Made by a program: the position numbers and the translations under genes
Source of the DNA: Candidatus Aegiribacteria sp. MLS_C
GTDB taxonomy: Bacteria; Fermentibacterota; Fermentibacteria; Fermentibacterales; JCC-6
Assembly: GCA_002030045.1 (NCBI GenBank)
Contig: LQBI01000003.1
Coordinates: 34,225-98,224, forward strand
Direction of reading: 5' to 3'
Length of the DNA stretch: 64,000 nt
In this document: positions 33,345 to 41,391 of the stretch, in pieces
Numbering within the stretch: the first letter of the stretch is position 1
How the letters are laid out: each line of letters opens with the position of its first letter
Notes under the pieces: generated by a model
Databases searched by the model: none
What the model saw: the letters and a program-made list of their open reading frames with translations, nothing else
Told to the model about the DNA's origin: nothing

Positions 33345-35405
33345 TTGGACGATACCATTGCGGAACTGGAGCAGCGTCTTACTTCCGCGGAGAACAATTC
33401 GGAAAAGTCCAGGATAATGGCCGACCTGGCCTGGTCGGTGAAGTACTCGGATCCCGCGAAAGCAGTTCAGCTGGGCATGGAGGCCATGGACCTGGCTCGG
33501 TCCTCGGGCGAACCCTCCGTCTTCCCCAGGGCTTCGATGGCCATCGCCATGGGGCAACTCCACATGTCGCACTTCGAAGAGGCGGAGAAGGCGGGCCTGG
33601 CCGGCCTGCAGCACTACAAGGACGAGGAGAGCCTTCCGGGTATAAGGCACGCACTGAATGTTCTGGGCTCCATCTACAGCCACTGGGGCAAGCTGGGCCC
33701 GGCACTGGACAACTACCTGGAATCCAGCCGGGTCGACCGCCAGCTGAGCAGCACTCCCGATCCGGGCATAATGAGCAACATCGGCAGCGTCTACATGAGG
33801 CTGGGAGATTACGAGAAAGCCCTGGACTACTTCCTGGAGGTCAGCGAGATAGCAGCCGGAATGGAGGGCCCAGCGGACCTCAAGGCCGCCGCCAGCCTGA
33901 ACCTTGGCGAGGTCTACAGGTCCATGGAGATGTACGACGAGGCCCTGGAACGCTACCAGCAGGGGTGCGAGGTCTGCAGGAGCAACGACATGAAGAGCTA
34001 CCTGGCAACCACCTGTGTGAACATAGGCAATATATACGTGGAAAAGAGCGACATCATCGCCGCGATGGAAAACTTCGAGGAAGCGCTTTCGATATACAAC
34101 AACCTTGGCGACAGGCTTGGTGCCGCGGACGTCCTTCAGAACATGGGCGAGAGCAACCTGGTGATGGAAAGGCCCAGAATAGCCCTGAGCTTCTTCGAGG
34201 AGGCGCTGCTCATCTACCGAGAGCTGGATTCCGTGGATGGAGCATCGTCGTCGCTGCTTGGGGTCGCCTCCTGCCTGTATTCCACGGGCAGGAACGAAGA
34301 GGCGCTGGACAGGCTTCACAAGGCGGAATCGGCTGCGACGGAGAACGGCATAAGGCCTCTGCTGGTGAGAATACTCGGAGAGCTGTCCAGGGCGTACGAA
34401 TCGCTGGGAATGACATCGGAAGCCCTGAAGTACGCCCGCATGGAGCACTCCCTGGAAAGGGAACTCCATTCCGAGAGGACCGAGGAGAGGCTCCTCAGAC
34501 TCCGCATAACCCATCAGGTGGAGAAGACCCGCAGGGAGGCCGAGATATACAAGCTCAGGACCGAGGAGCTGGTCAGGGACCGGGACATCCTGGAGCAGGC
34601 CGTCAGCAGGCGCACCCTGGAACTCGAGAGGCTCATGGAAGAGAAGGAGATGACCCAGCACGTCCGCAGCCAGCTGGAGATGGAGCTGGGAAGGGACAGG
34701 AGACTGGCGAGCCTCGGCGAGATAGCGGGAGGCATAGCACACGATTTCAGGAACCTCCTCAGCGTCATCTCCGGGAACGCTGAACTGGTGATGGACGGGG
34801 AGTCGCTTTCGAAGAGCAGCCGCGAGAGGATGAAGAGCATAGTGGACGCGACGGTGACCGGCGCCGCCCTTGCCGGACAGTTGATGTCATTCGGCAGGCA
34901 GCTCCCCGATGAGCGGGGACCGGTCAACCTGAACGAAACAGTCACCAGCATGGCCGGAATGCTGGAAAGGACGGTGGGTGAAGGCATCGAGATAAGCTGC
35001 GTTCTGGATCCCTCGAATCCCCGTATCATCGGGGACAGGCTCCAGCTGGAGAACCTCCTGGTGAACCTGGTGATAAACGCCCGGGACGCAATGAGGGACG
35101 GAGGGATGATAGAGATACGGGTCTCCAGGCTGAATGCGGGTGAAGCGGGGACCCCTGAAGGCCTTTTTGCCGCCTCCGACCCCCTGGTCAGACTGGATGT
35201 CATCGACCAGGGGCACGGCATCATGGAGAATGACATGGACAGGATATTCGACCCCTTCTTCACCACCAAGCAGAAGACCGGCGGGTCCGGCCTGGGACTC
35301 TCCGTCGTTCACAGCATAGTCGTCCAGCACAAGGGCTGGATAAAGGTGGAAAGCGCAGTGAACAAAGGAAGTACCTTCAGCATCTTCTTCCCGGAGGACA
35401 GGTGA
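33345..35405 (+). CDS. Soluble TPR-repeat sensor histidine kinase
   Basis: 686 residues from a TTG, with AGGGG five bases upstream and no in-frame ATG nearby that would keep the first repeats. Residues 1-370 are TPRs (for example YEKALDYFLEVSEIAAGM, YDEALERYQQGCEVC, RIALSFFEEALLIYREL). A coiled coil (~370-450) leads to HisKA with His466 in GGIAHDFRN, and an ATPase domain with NLVINARDAM, DQGHGIME, DPFFTTK and GGSGLGLSVVH. There is no membrane segment, so it senses a cytoplasmic partner. No receiver or regulator gene is adjacent. It is the third TPR-based signalling protein of the window. Confidence 0.92.
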   Translation: MDDTIAELEQRLTSAENNSEKSRIMADLAWSVKYSDPAKAVQLGMEAMDLARSSGEPSVFPRASMAIAMGQLHMSHFEEAEKAGLAGLQHYKDEESLPGIRHALNVLGSIYSHWGKLGPALDNYLESSRVDRQLSSTPDPGIMSNIGSVYMRLGDYEKALDYFLEVSEIAAGMEGPADLKAAASLNLGEVYRSMEMYDEALERYQQGCEVCRSNDMKSYLATTCVNIGNIYVEKSDIIAAMENFEEALSIYNNLGDRLGAADVLQNMGESNLVMERPRIALSFFEEALLIYRELDSVDGASSSLLGVASCLYSTGRNEEALDRLHKAESAATENGIRPLLVRILGELSRAYESLGMTSEALKYARMEHSLERELHSERTEERLLRLRITHQVEKTRREAEIYKLRTEELVRDRDILEQAVSRRTLELERLMEEKEMTQHVRSQLEMELGRDRRLASLGEIAGGIAHDFRNLLSVISGNAELVMDGESLSKSSRERMKSIVDATVTGAALAGQLMSFGRQLPDERGPVNLNETVTSMAGMLERTVGEGIEISCVLDPSNPRIIGDRLQLENLLVNLVINARDAMRDGGMIEIRVSRLNAGEAGTPEGLFAASDPLVRLDVIDQGHGIMENDMDRIFDPFFTTKQKTGGSGLGLSVVHSIVVQHKGWIKVESAVNKGSTFSIFFPEDR

Positions 35406-35460
35406 CGGGGTCGTACCGATAAGGCATGATCGTCCGTTAATCAGGATCACTCATCCAGGA
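35404..35460 (+). repeat. Dispersed intergenic repeat, copy 1
   Basis: Starts at the stop codon of the TPR kinase gene with GACGGGGTCGTACCGAT and continues AAGGCATGATCGTCCG. A clear relative lies at 59517-59574 after another gene on the same strand, and a shorter one starts at about 59477. The rest of the 328-base gap to 35734 holds a promoter candidate but no gene that I can see. Confidence 0.55.
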
Positions 35461-35645
35461 CAGAGCATCAGCAAAAGTGCTCAGACCGTGAAAACGGCAA
35501 ACGGACTTATTCGGAATCAGTCTGGAACCCTTGACAGGCATCTCTGCCGGCAATACCTGATGGATGTGTCCTCTGTGCGAAGACAGACTGCCGCTCCGGG
35601 CCATTGTGATGTCGGCGGTCCCTCAGACGGTGATTGCCGGCCGTG

Positions 35646-35674
35646 TTGACATGCAGTCCTGTCCATGTTATCAC
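35646..35674 (+). promoter_or_regulatory. Candidate promoter of the Fpg/Nei-type glycosylase gene
   Basis: TTGACA (35646-35651), 17 bases, TATCAC (35669-35674). The ATG is at 35734, giving a leader of roughly 53 bases. Confidence 0.45.
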
Positions 35675-35733
35675 GAAAAGAGTCAGTTAACATAGAATGA
35701 CCTTTCATCCATTCAGCGGGACCCGGTGATACC

Positions 35734-36519
35734 ATGCCAGAGCTTCCGGATGTGGAAACCTTCAGGAGGTACCTGGCGTACACTTCGCTGCACAAGAAGA
35801 TCGTGAAAGTCCATCTGCCGGGTAAGGAACTGATTTACGGAATAACGGCCACCACCTTACGCAGGCACCTGCTCGGCAGGGTCCTGAACAGGACAGAAAG
35901 GCACGGCAAGCACATGTTCGCAGGCACCGACGCCGGGGAATGGCTGCTCCTGCACTTCGGAATGACCGGATTCCTCAAGTACTACAGGGATGAGGACGGA
36001 GAACCGGGGCACCCGCGCCTGATACTCGATTTCGACAACGGCTACCACCTGGCCTACGATGATCAGAGGAAGCTGGGAAGGATCGGGCTGGTCATGGACA
36101 TCGATGGCTACATCGAGCGGCGGAACCTGGGACCTGATGCTCTCGGGATCGATCTCGAGACCTTCCTGAAAGCTTACGAAGACAGGCGCGGAGCCGTGAA
36201 ATCAGCCCTGATGGACCAGAGCGCCATGGCCGGAATAGGCAACATCTACGCCGACGAGATCCTGTACCAGGCGGGGATAAATCCGGAGACCAGGGTGGCG
36301 GAACTGGATGACGACGCAATGGAGCGGCTGTTCCGGAACATGAACAAGGTTCTGAAGAAGGCCGTCGAGTGCGGGGCAAAGCCCGATTGCCTTCCCGACT
36401 CGTACCTGATCCCGCACAGGACCAAAGGCGGCACCTGTCCCCGATGCGGGCGGGAAGTAACCAGAACGAAGGTCTCAGGCAGGACTACCTATTACTGTCC
36501 GTACCGCCAGGGTGGTTGA
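35734..36519 (+). CDS. Fpg/Nei family DNA glycosylase
   Basis: 261 residues beginning MPELPDVETF, with catalytic Pro2 and Glu3. Further hallmarks are the base-recognition HFGMTGFL, the helix-two-turn-helix MAGIGNIYADEILYQAGI, and a C-terminal zinc-finger region with CPRCG and, at the end, TYYCPYRQ. The family usually ends CPxCQ; here the fourth Cys is Arg, so the finger has three Cys. The enzyme should excise oxidised bases (for example 8-oxoguanine) by beta/delta elimination. The PELPDVE form differs from PELPEVE of true MutM, so I assign no gene symbol. It is monocistronic. Confidence 0.88.
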   Translation: MPELPDVETFRRYLAYTSLHKKIVKVHLPGKELIYGITATTLRRHLLGRVLNRTERHGKHMFAGTDAGEWLLLHFGMTGFLKYYRDEDGEPGHPRLILDFDNGYHLAYDDQRKLGRIGLVMDIDGYIERRNLGPDALGIDLETFLKAYEDRRGAVKSALMDQSAMAGIGNIYADEILYQAGINPETRVAELDDDAMERLFRNMNKVLKKAVECGAKPDCLPDSYLIPHRTKGGTCPRCGREVTRTKVSGRTTYYCPYRQGG

Positions 36520-36615
36520 TATCCGGCAGGGCCCGGGCCGGACCTCGCCTCTGTCCTTCCCGAAGCCGGGAACCGCAGTTATCGGGAACTGCTGCTGCAG
36601 TGAAACTTCCGATAT

Positions 36616-37290
36616 CTACGATGCGGCCCTGAGTTCCTCGATGACCTCCGTGTCACTCATGTCGTGGAAATCACGGTAGTAGCCAGCCACCGCGAAGGAT
36701 GGTCTGTCCTGCGCCATGAGGCAGTATTTCTCATTGAACATGCCGTTTATCATCCTCAGTGTTGATTCCGGCGACACCGGTACGGCCAGCGTCATGGAAG
36801 CCGGGTCCATTCCGCTCAGCATCCTGCCTGCAGCCAGTACGCTGTAGCCTGTTGCCAGACCGTCGTCCACCAGGTAGACCCTTCGCCCGGACACCCGGGG
36901 CACCTCCAGTGTGCCGGAGTACTCCATCGCACGCCTGCTGATCTCGCTCATCACCTCAGCCGTCACCCGGCGCACCGTTTCTTCATCTATTCCGAAGGTC
37001 TCCAGAACCCGGTTGTTGAGGACCACAGTGCCGTCGATGGCTGCCGCCCCGAAACCCATCTCCGGGGAACTCGGTATCGGCAGCTTCCTGACCGCTACCG
37101 GATGGAGTTCTCCGTCAAGCGCCTCCGCAATGGGACGGGCCACGGGGACGCCGCCCCTGGGAAGAGCCATCACCATGGATCCGGTGTCGGGTTCGGGGTC
37201 TATGAAGGCCGCCAGCTGCCTGCCTGCGTCCGACCTGTCCTGGAAGGCGGTAACGGGTCCTCTCACATGTCTGTATACGTGTATCGTCAC
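36616..37290 (-). CDS. Phosphoribosyltransferase family protein
   Basis: 224 residues with a type I phosphoribosyltransferase core: VMALPRGGVPVARPIAEAL near the N-terminus, VAVRKLPIPSSPEMGFGAA, and the PRPP-binding loop RVYLVDDGLATGYS. The layout with FEDR/FQDRSDAGRQLA at the front matches a widespread family of stand-alone PRTase-like proteins, some fused to hydrolases, with no settled substrate. No purine or pyrimidine genes are close. The stop is about 100 bases from the convergent glycosylase. Confidence 0.82.
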   Translation of the reverse strand: MTIHVYRHVRGPVTAFQDRSDAGRQLAAFIDPEPDTGSMVMALPRGGVPVARPIAEALDGELHPVAVRKLPIPSSPEMGFGAAAIDGTVVLNNRVLETFGIDEETVRRVTAEVMSEISRRAMEYSGTLEVPRVSGRRVYLVDDGLATGYSVLAAGRMLSGMDPASMTLAVPVSPESTLRMINGMFNEKYCLMAQDRPSFAVAGYYRDFHDMSDTEVIEELRAAS

Positions 37291-37337
37291 TGGATAATCA
37301 CCTCTCAGTTCATCCTGTCATCATTCATGGTTCGCGG

Positions 37338-38042
37338 TCAAGCGCTCCTCTTCCTCCTGTCGATCATCCTGGCGAGTCCCAGGAGCGCCGCCTCGACCCT
37401 CTTCCTGAAAACAATGGCCAGGACGCCAAGCAGCATGGCACCTCCCAGAAGCAGGACCTGCCCGGTTGTGCCCATGCTTCCGGCTTCAGCGCCTATCCAG
37501 CTGCTGACAACCATTCCGGGGAGCCTGCCTATGGCGGCAAGCAACAGGATGAAGGGGATGGAGAGCGGACTCAGACCCACGGCGAAACAGGCCAGGTCGT
37601 CTGGAAGCATCGGCAGAAGGAAGACGAGGAAGAAGAAGATGTGACCCCGCCTGTGGGCCATCCGGTCGAGTTTCTCGATGTTGTCGCTTCCGACCAGCCT
37701 GACGACCAGGGGCCTTCCGAACGCCCTTCCCAGGAGCATTGCCACCGCAGACCCGATCACCAGTCCCGCCATGCTGTAGACCGTTCCCATGAGGATCCCG
37801 AACAGGTATCCGTTGGCGAGCCCTATGACATGGCCCGGAACCGGTGCCAGCACGACCTGGAGCGCGTTGACGCCTATACTGACCAGCGGGGCCCAGGCAC
37901 CGAACCCTTCCAGCCAGCGCCCGACCTTCTCCCGGTCGCCCAGGAATTCAGCAAGGGGTCCTCCCCAGAGGATCACAGCGGCAACTACTGCGGCTGCAAG
38001 AGAAACAGCTGTCAGATAATGTAATACCGTCCTTCCGTTCAT
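37338..38042 (-). CDS. TVP38/TMEM64 (VTT domain) family membrane protein
   Basis: About 234 residues from the ATG at 38042 (the frame is also open to 38084). Six or so membrane helices surround the VTT domain: NALQVVLAPVPGHVIGLANGYLFG, then GLVIGSAVAMLLGRAFGRPL, and FLLPMLPDDLACFAVGLSPLS with GRLPGMVVSSWIGA. FLPMLPxDxxCxxxG is the signature. Relatives act in lipid or ion movement; the substrate is unknown. It lies 47 bases from the PRTase start on the same strand. Confidence 0.85.
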   Translation of the reverse strand: MNGRTVLHYLTAVSLAAAVVAAVILWGGPLAEFLGDREKVGRWLEGFGAWAPLVSIGVNALQVVLAPVPGHVIGLANGYLFGILMGTVYSMAGLVIGSAVAMLLGRAFGRPLVVRLVGSDNIEKLDRMAHRRGHIFFFLVFLLPMLPDDLACFAVGLSPLSIPFILLLAAIGRLPGMVVSSWIGAEAGSMGTTGQVLLLGGAMLLGVLAIVFRKRVEAALLGLARMIDRRKRSA

Positions 38043-38151
38043 GACATCTACACCCGTCGATGGGGGTATCGATCTGTCCCGCATGCCATGCCCGGTCCTG
38101 CCTGGCGCCTGAGTCTGCGGAGGCGATGCTGAGGGAGGCCTCCGGATCGGA

Positions 38152-38523
38152 TCAGAGGCCGGCGATGACCATCGCCACGAAGGCGATGATCAGTATCCAG
38201 AAGAAGCAGCCGAAAACAGCCATGGTCTCCGCCGCCGTCTCCGCCTCGAGCTCAGTCCTTCGTCTGTATCTGCGCCAGTCTGGAGCGGACACAGCCATTA
38301 TCACGAGGGTTACGAAGAGCCCGGCCAGGAGTACTCCGAGCCACGGCGTCCCCTGGTAGACCGGCCCCCATTCCGGCATCCATGAGGCAGCCGCCCACAT
38401 CGCTATCAGCAGGACTACGAAGAGGAACAGCACCGAGGCTGCCGCCGTACGGGTCCCCGCCGGGTGTCTCCATCCCAGTCCCCATCCCAGTATCGAACTG
38501 AGTATGAGTGCGAAGAGTATCAC
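38152..38523 (-). CDS. Small membrane protein of unknown function
   Basis: 123 residues, with three membrane helices: LSSILGWGLGW, FLFVVLLIAMWAAASW plus LGVLLAGLFVTLVIMAV, and a last one FFWILIIAFVAMVIAGL. The only standard start is GTG at 38523, which lacks a ribosome site. Eleven codons upstream in frame, an ATA follows a strong AAGGGAAGGAAGGG, so translation may begin at a non-standard or mutated start near 38556. I recognise no family. Confidence 0.5.
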   Translation of the reverse strand: MILFALILSSILGWGLGWRHPAGTRTAAASVLFLFVVLLIAMWAAASWMPEWGPVYQGTPWLGVLLAGLFVTLVIMAVSAPDWRRYRRRTELEAETAAETMAVFGCFFWILIIAFVAMVIAGL

Positions 38524-38589
38524 GATAAGTATGTCCGCGAGTAATATGATCCTTATCCCTTCCTTCCCTTTCTCCTGTCATCTCCCCAG

Positions 38590-38614
38590 GGGACGGGCCG
38601 CATTTACCCGTCCC
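38590..38614. terminator. Possible hairpin terminator
   Basis: GGGACGGG (38590-38597) and CCCGTCCC (38607-38614) form an exact 8-bp stem with a nine-base loop. It lies downstream of the GAPDH relic on the minus strand. Confidence 0.35.
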
Positions 38615-38862
38615 TCGCTTCCGGGGCAACGCTCTCCCTTTTCAGCAGCCCGCACCATATGCCGCTATCAGTTCATTCTCGACTGCCGAGGCACCCCCCT
38701 GCAGAGCTTTCCTCACCGCTTCGGTGATCTCCCGGTCTATCATACGTCCTGCGCCGGAAGCGAACCTGTTCCGAACACGAAAAGGAGAGCCAGCGCCATC
38801 ATTGTTCTCTCGGAGCTTCTCCCCGGATATCTCATGCTCTCCTCTTACCTTCCTGTCGCTTC

Positions 38863-39099
38863 TCATACCGGGAGGGCCGCCCATATCATCTGCCGGGTGT
38901 AGCTCCATTCGTTGTCGTACCAGCTCATTATCCTGACCAGGTACCCGTCCATCCTCAGGTTGTCCCCGTCCAGTTCCACCCTCACCGGCAGGTTTCCGCA
39001 GGCGGTATCGTGCCTCTGGAGGTAGGCCGTGTTCTCAGGCTCCATCATGTCGTTCACAGCCACCAGTTCCAGGACGTCCTCCTCCATGTCCAACCTCAT
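38863..39099 (-). pseudogene. Internally deleted glyceraldehyde-3-phosphate dehydrogenase relic
   Basis: The 78-codon frame joins two distant parts of GAPDH. Residues 1-55 (DVLELVAVNDMMEPENTAYL, then VELDGDNLRMDGYLVRI) match the region after the NAD-binding first strands. Then MSWYDNEWSYTRQMIWAAL is the C-terminal SWYDNEWGYS motif. The roughly 230-250 residues between them, including the catalytic Cys, and the GxGRIGR start are missing. A GGAAGG site precedes the ATG. It cannot be an active enzyme. The remaining bases between 38580 and 38863 carry only a weak ORF (minus strand, other frame) that I do not support. Confidence 0.65.
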
Positions 39100-39259
39100 G
39101 GCGGCCCTTCCGATCCGGCCGATCCCATTATATTGATATTATAATCATTAATATTTCTTTCGTTCCGTTCGAAACGACAACTTCCCGCCTGCAGCGCGGT
39201 CCGTTCCCGGAACCTTCCGCCTTTTCCGCCGGGATTACAGGTTATGGAAAGCAGGTGGG

Positions 39260-39285
39260 GCTCTCCCGCAGCACGGCGGGAGAGC
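39260..39285. terminator. Hairpin downstream of the dodecin gene
   Basis: Exact 10-bp inverted repeat GCTCTCCCGC / GCGGGAGAGC with a six-base loop, 13 bases beyond the dodecin stop on the minus strand. Confidence 0.6.
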
Positions 39286-39297
39286 ATCGTTCTCCGG

Positions 39298-39501
39298 TCA
39301 GTCGTCCAGGACGAAGGTCACCTTCATGTCGACCCTGTACCTTGAGACACGGTTGTCCTCGACGTCTATGTTGAACTCCTTAATCCAGGCTCCCCTGATG
39401 TTGTTCAGGGTCCTGGCGGCCCTTTCCAGGCCTTTCCTGATCGCGTCCTCGAAACTCTCCTGCGAGGTCGAGCTTATCTCGGTCACCTTTGCTACAGGCA
39501 T
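39298..39501 (-). CDS. Dodecin family flavin-binding protein
   Basis: 67 residues from the ATG at 39501, placed by GGAAGGAAATATC directly upstream. It begins MPVAKVTEISSTSQESFEDAI and continues RKGLERAARTLNNIRGAWIKEF and VDMKVTFVLDD, the complete dodecin pattern. Dodecins form hollow 12-mers that store or buffer flavins (riboflavin, FMN) or CoA. The Trp in AWIKEF is the residue that stacks on the isoalloxazine ring. It is monocistronic, flanked by hairpin and promoter candidates. Confidence 0.92.
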   Translation of the reverse strand: MPVAKVTEISSTSQESFEDAIRKGLERAARTLNNIRGAWIKEFNIDVEDNRVSRYRVDMKVTFVLDD

Positions 39502-39575
39502 GATATTTCCTTCCAGTTGCTGCTGCTGCCGACTTGCCCTGTATTCCATGCCGCGAGACTAGAATACACTTGATT

Positions 39576-39611
39576 ATTATACCGGATATGGACTGGTGGG
39601 GAGTTTGTCAA
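39576..39611 (-). promoter_or_regulatory. Promoter region candidate of the dodecin gene
   Basis: On the minus strand a perfect TATAAT (39581-39576) lies 75-80 bases upstream of the dodecin ATG. TTGACA (39611-39606) is present but 24 bases away from it; with a 17-base spacer the paired -10 would be TATCCG. The two boxes cannot both be used together at normal spacing. The rest of the gap from 39612 to 39855 shows no supported gene. Confidence 0.35.
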
Positions 39612-39855
39612 GGGTGGAGTGATACATTCTTGACGCTTTTCCTCCGTCATGCGCCTCATTGAGAGAAACGAGGAGGGAATCGCCGGAACCAGACGGAGAC
39701 TGCCCGGTGGAGGCGGTGTATCTGCAGATGATCCGGATCACCAGCGTTCGGAATCGTTCTGCATCGACACGACACCTGTGCGGATGTGGGAGCATCGGAA
39801 CGGTCAGACCGGACCGGATGTGAAACTGATAGCGGGATTCTGGACCCGGAAAAGC

Positions 39856-40421
39856 TCAGGTACCGACAAGCTCGGCAACGCCGGGCAGTTCACGGATGCT
39901 CTCTATCCGGCAGTCGCCGTCCACTCCTATTCCCACTGTCACGCATCCGGCCTCCCTGCCCGCCTCCATGTCACTGGGCGAATCCCCTATCAGTATGCAG
40001 TCACCGGGATCAGCCCCCAGTTCCTCAATGGCAAGCATCACCATGGAAGGATCCGGTTTACCCTCCTCCACCATGTCGCTGGTGACTATGACGTCGAAGT
40101 ACCCTTCCAGGCCGTGGCTTGTCAGGATTTCGCCGGTGCATCCCCGCGTGGTGTTGGTGATCACTGCCTTCGGTCCCGCCAGGGAACCGAGTACCTCCCG
40201 GGCTCCGTCGATCTTCCTTATCTCCCCTGCATGGCGCGGGAACAGTTCTCCGCATATCTCCTCCCTGCCGGTGTCCAGCCGGGAAATGTTCTCCGAAAGG
40301 TCCCTGCCCCAGTACTCCTCCTCGAAATCCTCCCTCGAGACCCTTCCGCCTCGTTGAAGGTCCTGAACCGGGCTTCCCTGGAATCCACGAGGACTCCGTC
40401 CATGTCGAACAGGTAATGCAC
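39856..40421 (-). pseudogene. HAD superfamily (phosphoglycolate-phosphatase-like) hydrolase with one frameshift
   Basis: From the ATG at 40421 the sequence reads MHYLFDMDGVLVDSREARFR (HAD motif I) to TFNEAEG near 40345. There the frame shifts by one base. The rest is intact: REDFEEEYWGRDLSENISRL, motif II in AVITNTTRG, motif III in EEGKPDPSMV and motif IV in CILIGDSPSDMEAGREAG. Total length 3n+2 fits a one-base deletion. All catalytic motifs survive, so the lesion is recent or is an assembly error. As read it would not make an active enzyme. Confidence 0.75.
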
Positions 40422-40615
40422 GTGCAGTAACCCCTTCCAGCCGAGACCAGCATGACCCTGCAGGGGCCACTTATGTTATTGTTCTCCATCACTATTCATT
40501 ACATCCAATACCGGCGCCGAGAACTGCCCGGTGGACGTTATCAGGTTCGAGGAATCCTGACGCGTCTGCTGAAGTACGGCACCATCCGCCGTCTTCATGT
40601 GCGTGCAAGCTGCTG

Positions 40616-41062
40616 TCAGGGCGCGTATGTGCCGTACAGCCCGGCCTTCTCTATCACATGGCCCTCCATCGCCCTTTCCAGGTCGTCACCGGTGGCGGAT
40701 TCAGGCAGGTCCAGCCTGGTGTCCAGGGCGAAGAGCCTGAACCTGTAGCTGTGAACACCGTCGGGTGGATCGGGCCCGCCGTAGCCCATTTCACCGTAGT
40801 CGGTCATGCCTTCTTTCGACCCGGGAGGAGGGGATCCTTCGGGAATGGACCCGGTATCAGGATCCATGTTCCATAAGACCCAGTGGTCCCATACCTTGCC
40901 CGCGGGTTTCACCGCGTCCGGGTCGTCCATGACAAGGGCAAGGGATTCCGTCCCAGGGGGCACCTCGACGATATCGAGGGGAGGGCTGACATTGTCCGCC
41001 CTGTACCCGTACTTCCTTGGAATGGCCTCCCGGTCGTGGAACGCGGGACTTCTAAGTAACAT
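40616..41062 (-). CDS. YbhB/YbcL (PEBP, Raf-kinase-inhibitor-like) family protein
   Basis: 148 residues with the PEBP core: PRKYGYRADNVSPPLDIVEV, then SLALVMDDPDAV, WDHWVLWNM, and GYGGPDPPDGVHSYRFRLFALD. These form the phosphate-binding pocket (DPD, HW, GP-PP-GHR-like; here HSYR). The cellular role in bacteria is unknown. GAGAGGAG precedes the ATG. It overlaps the ferredoxin gene by 11 bases and is the last gene of the long minus-strand run that starts near 51900. Confidence 0.9.
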   Translation of the reverse strand: MLLRSPAFHDREAIPRKYGYRADNVSPPLDIVEVPPGTESLALVMDDPDAVKPAGKVWDHWVLWNMDPDTGSIPEGSPPPGSKEGMTDYGEMGYGGPDPPDGVHSYRFRLFALDTRLDLPESATGDDLERAMEGHVIEKAGLYGTYAP

Positions 41063-41348
41063 TTTTTGCTCCTCTCTCTTCGAGGGAACAGCGGCTGCTC
41101 CCTCCGTTGATCCGGTCGATAGTACCTGCCGTATCGACCCTTTCCGCTATTCCTGCTCCCTTACCGATATCGCTTCGGTTGGGACAGGCGGCGACCGCCT
41201 TCAGCACTGCAGCCCGGTAGACCTCAGGCACAGGGTCCTGGACGACCGCGGCCCTCTTGTCCCCGGTACGGAACCTGAACACCTCGGGGCATATCATCAC
41301 GCACCTGCCGGTGCTGTCGCATCTCTTCAGGTCGATCTCGACGTGCAT
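41052..41348 (-). CDS. Single-cluster ferredoxin
   Basis: 98 residues. The N-terminal CDSTGRCVMICPEVFRF and a later ACPNRSD give CxxxxxC-xxx-CP and CP, the pattern of monocluster (3Fe-4S or 4Fe-4S) ferredoxins with C-x5-C-x3-C-P. The wider first spacing suggests a divergent cluster site. It sits between the DASS transporter and PEBP in the run that contains 2-oxoacid:ferredoxin oxidoreductase, so it may serve as its electron acceptor. The 3' end overlaps the PEBP start; the last 25 residues are polar. Confidence 0.8.
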   Translation of the reverse strand: MHVEIDLKRCDSTGRCVMICPEVFRFRTGDKRAAVVQDPVPEVYRAAVLKAVAACPNRSDIGKGAGIAERVDTAGTIDRINGGSSRCSLEERGAKNVT

Positions 41349-41391
41349 GAGTTCTCCTTTCCTGTTCGGCTTCCCGAACGACGTTCCTTAC

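Noticed and set aside
33297-34742. 481-codon minus-strand frame opposite the TPR kinase
   Set aside because: Antisense shadow; a near-consensus promoter reads the other way.
38642-38908. 88-codon minus-strand frame overlapping the GAPDH relic
   Set aside because: No family, no convincing ribosome site, and it uses a different frame from the relic.
39649-40416. Plus-strand frame opposite the HAD gene
   Set aside because: HAD motifs I-IV on the minus strand are clear; the plus frame has no pattern.
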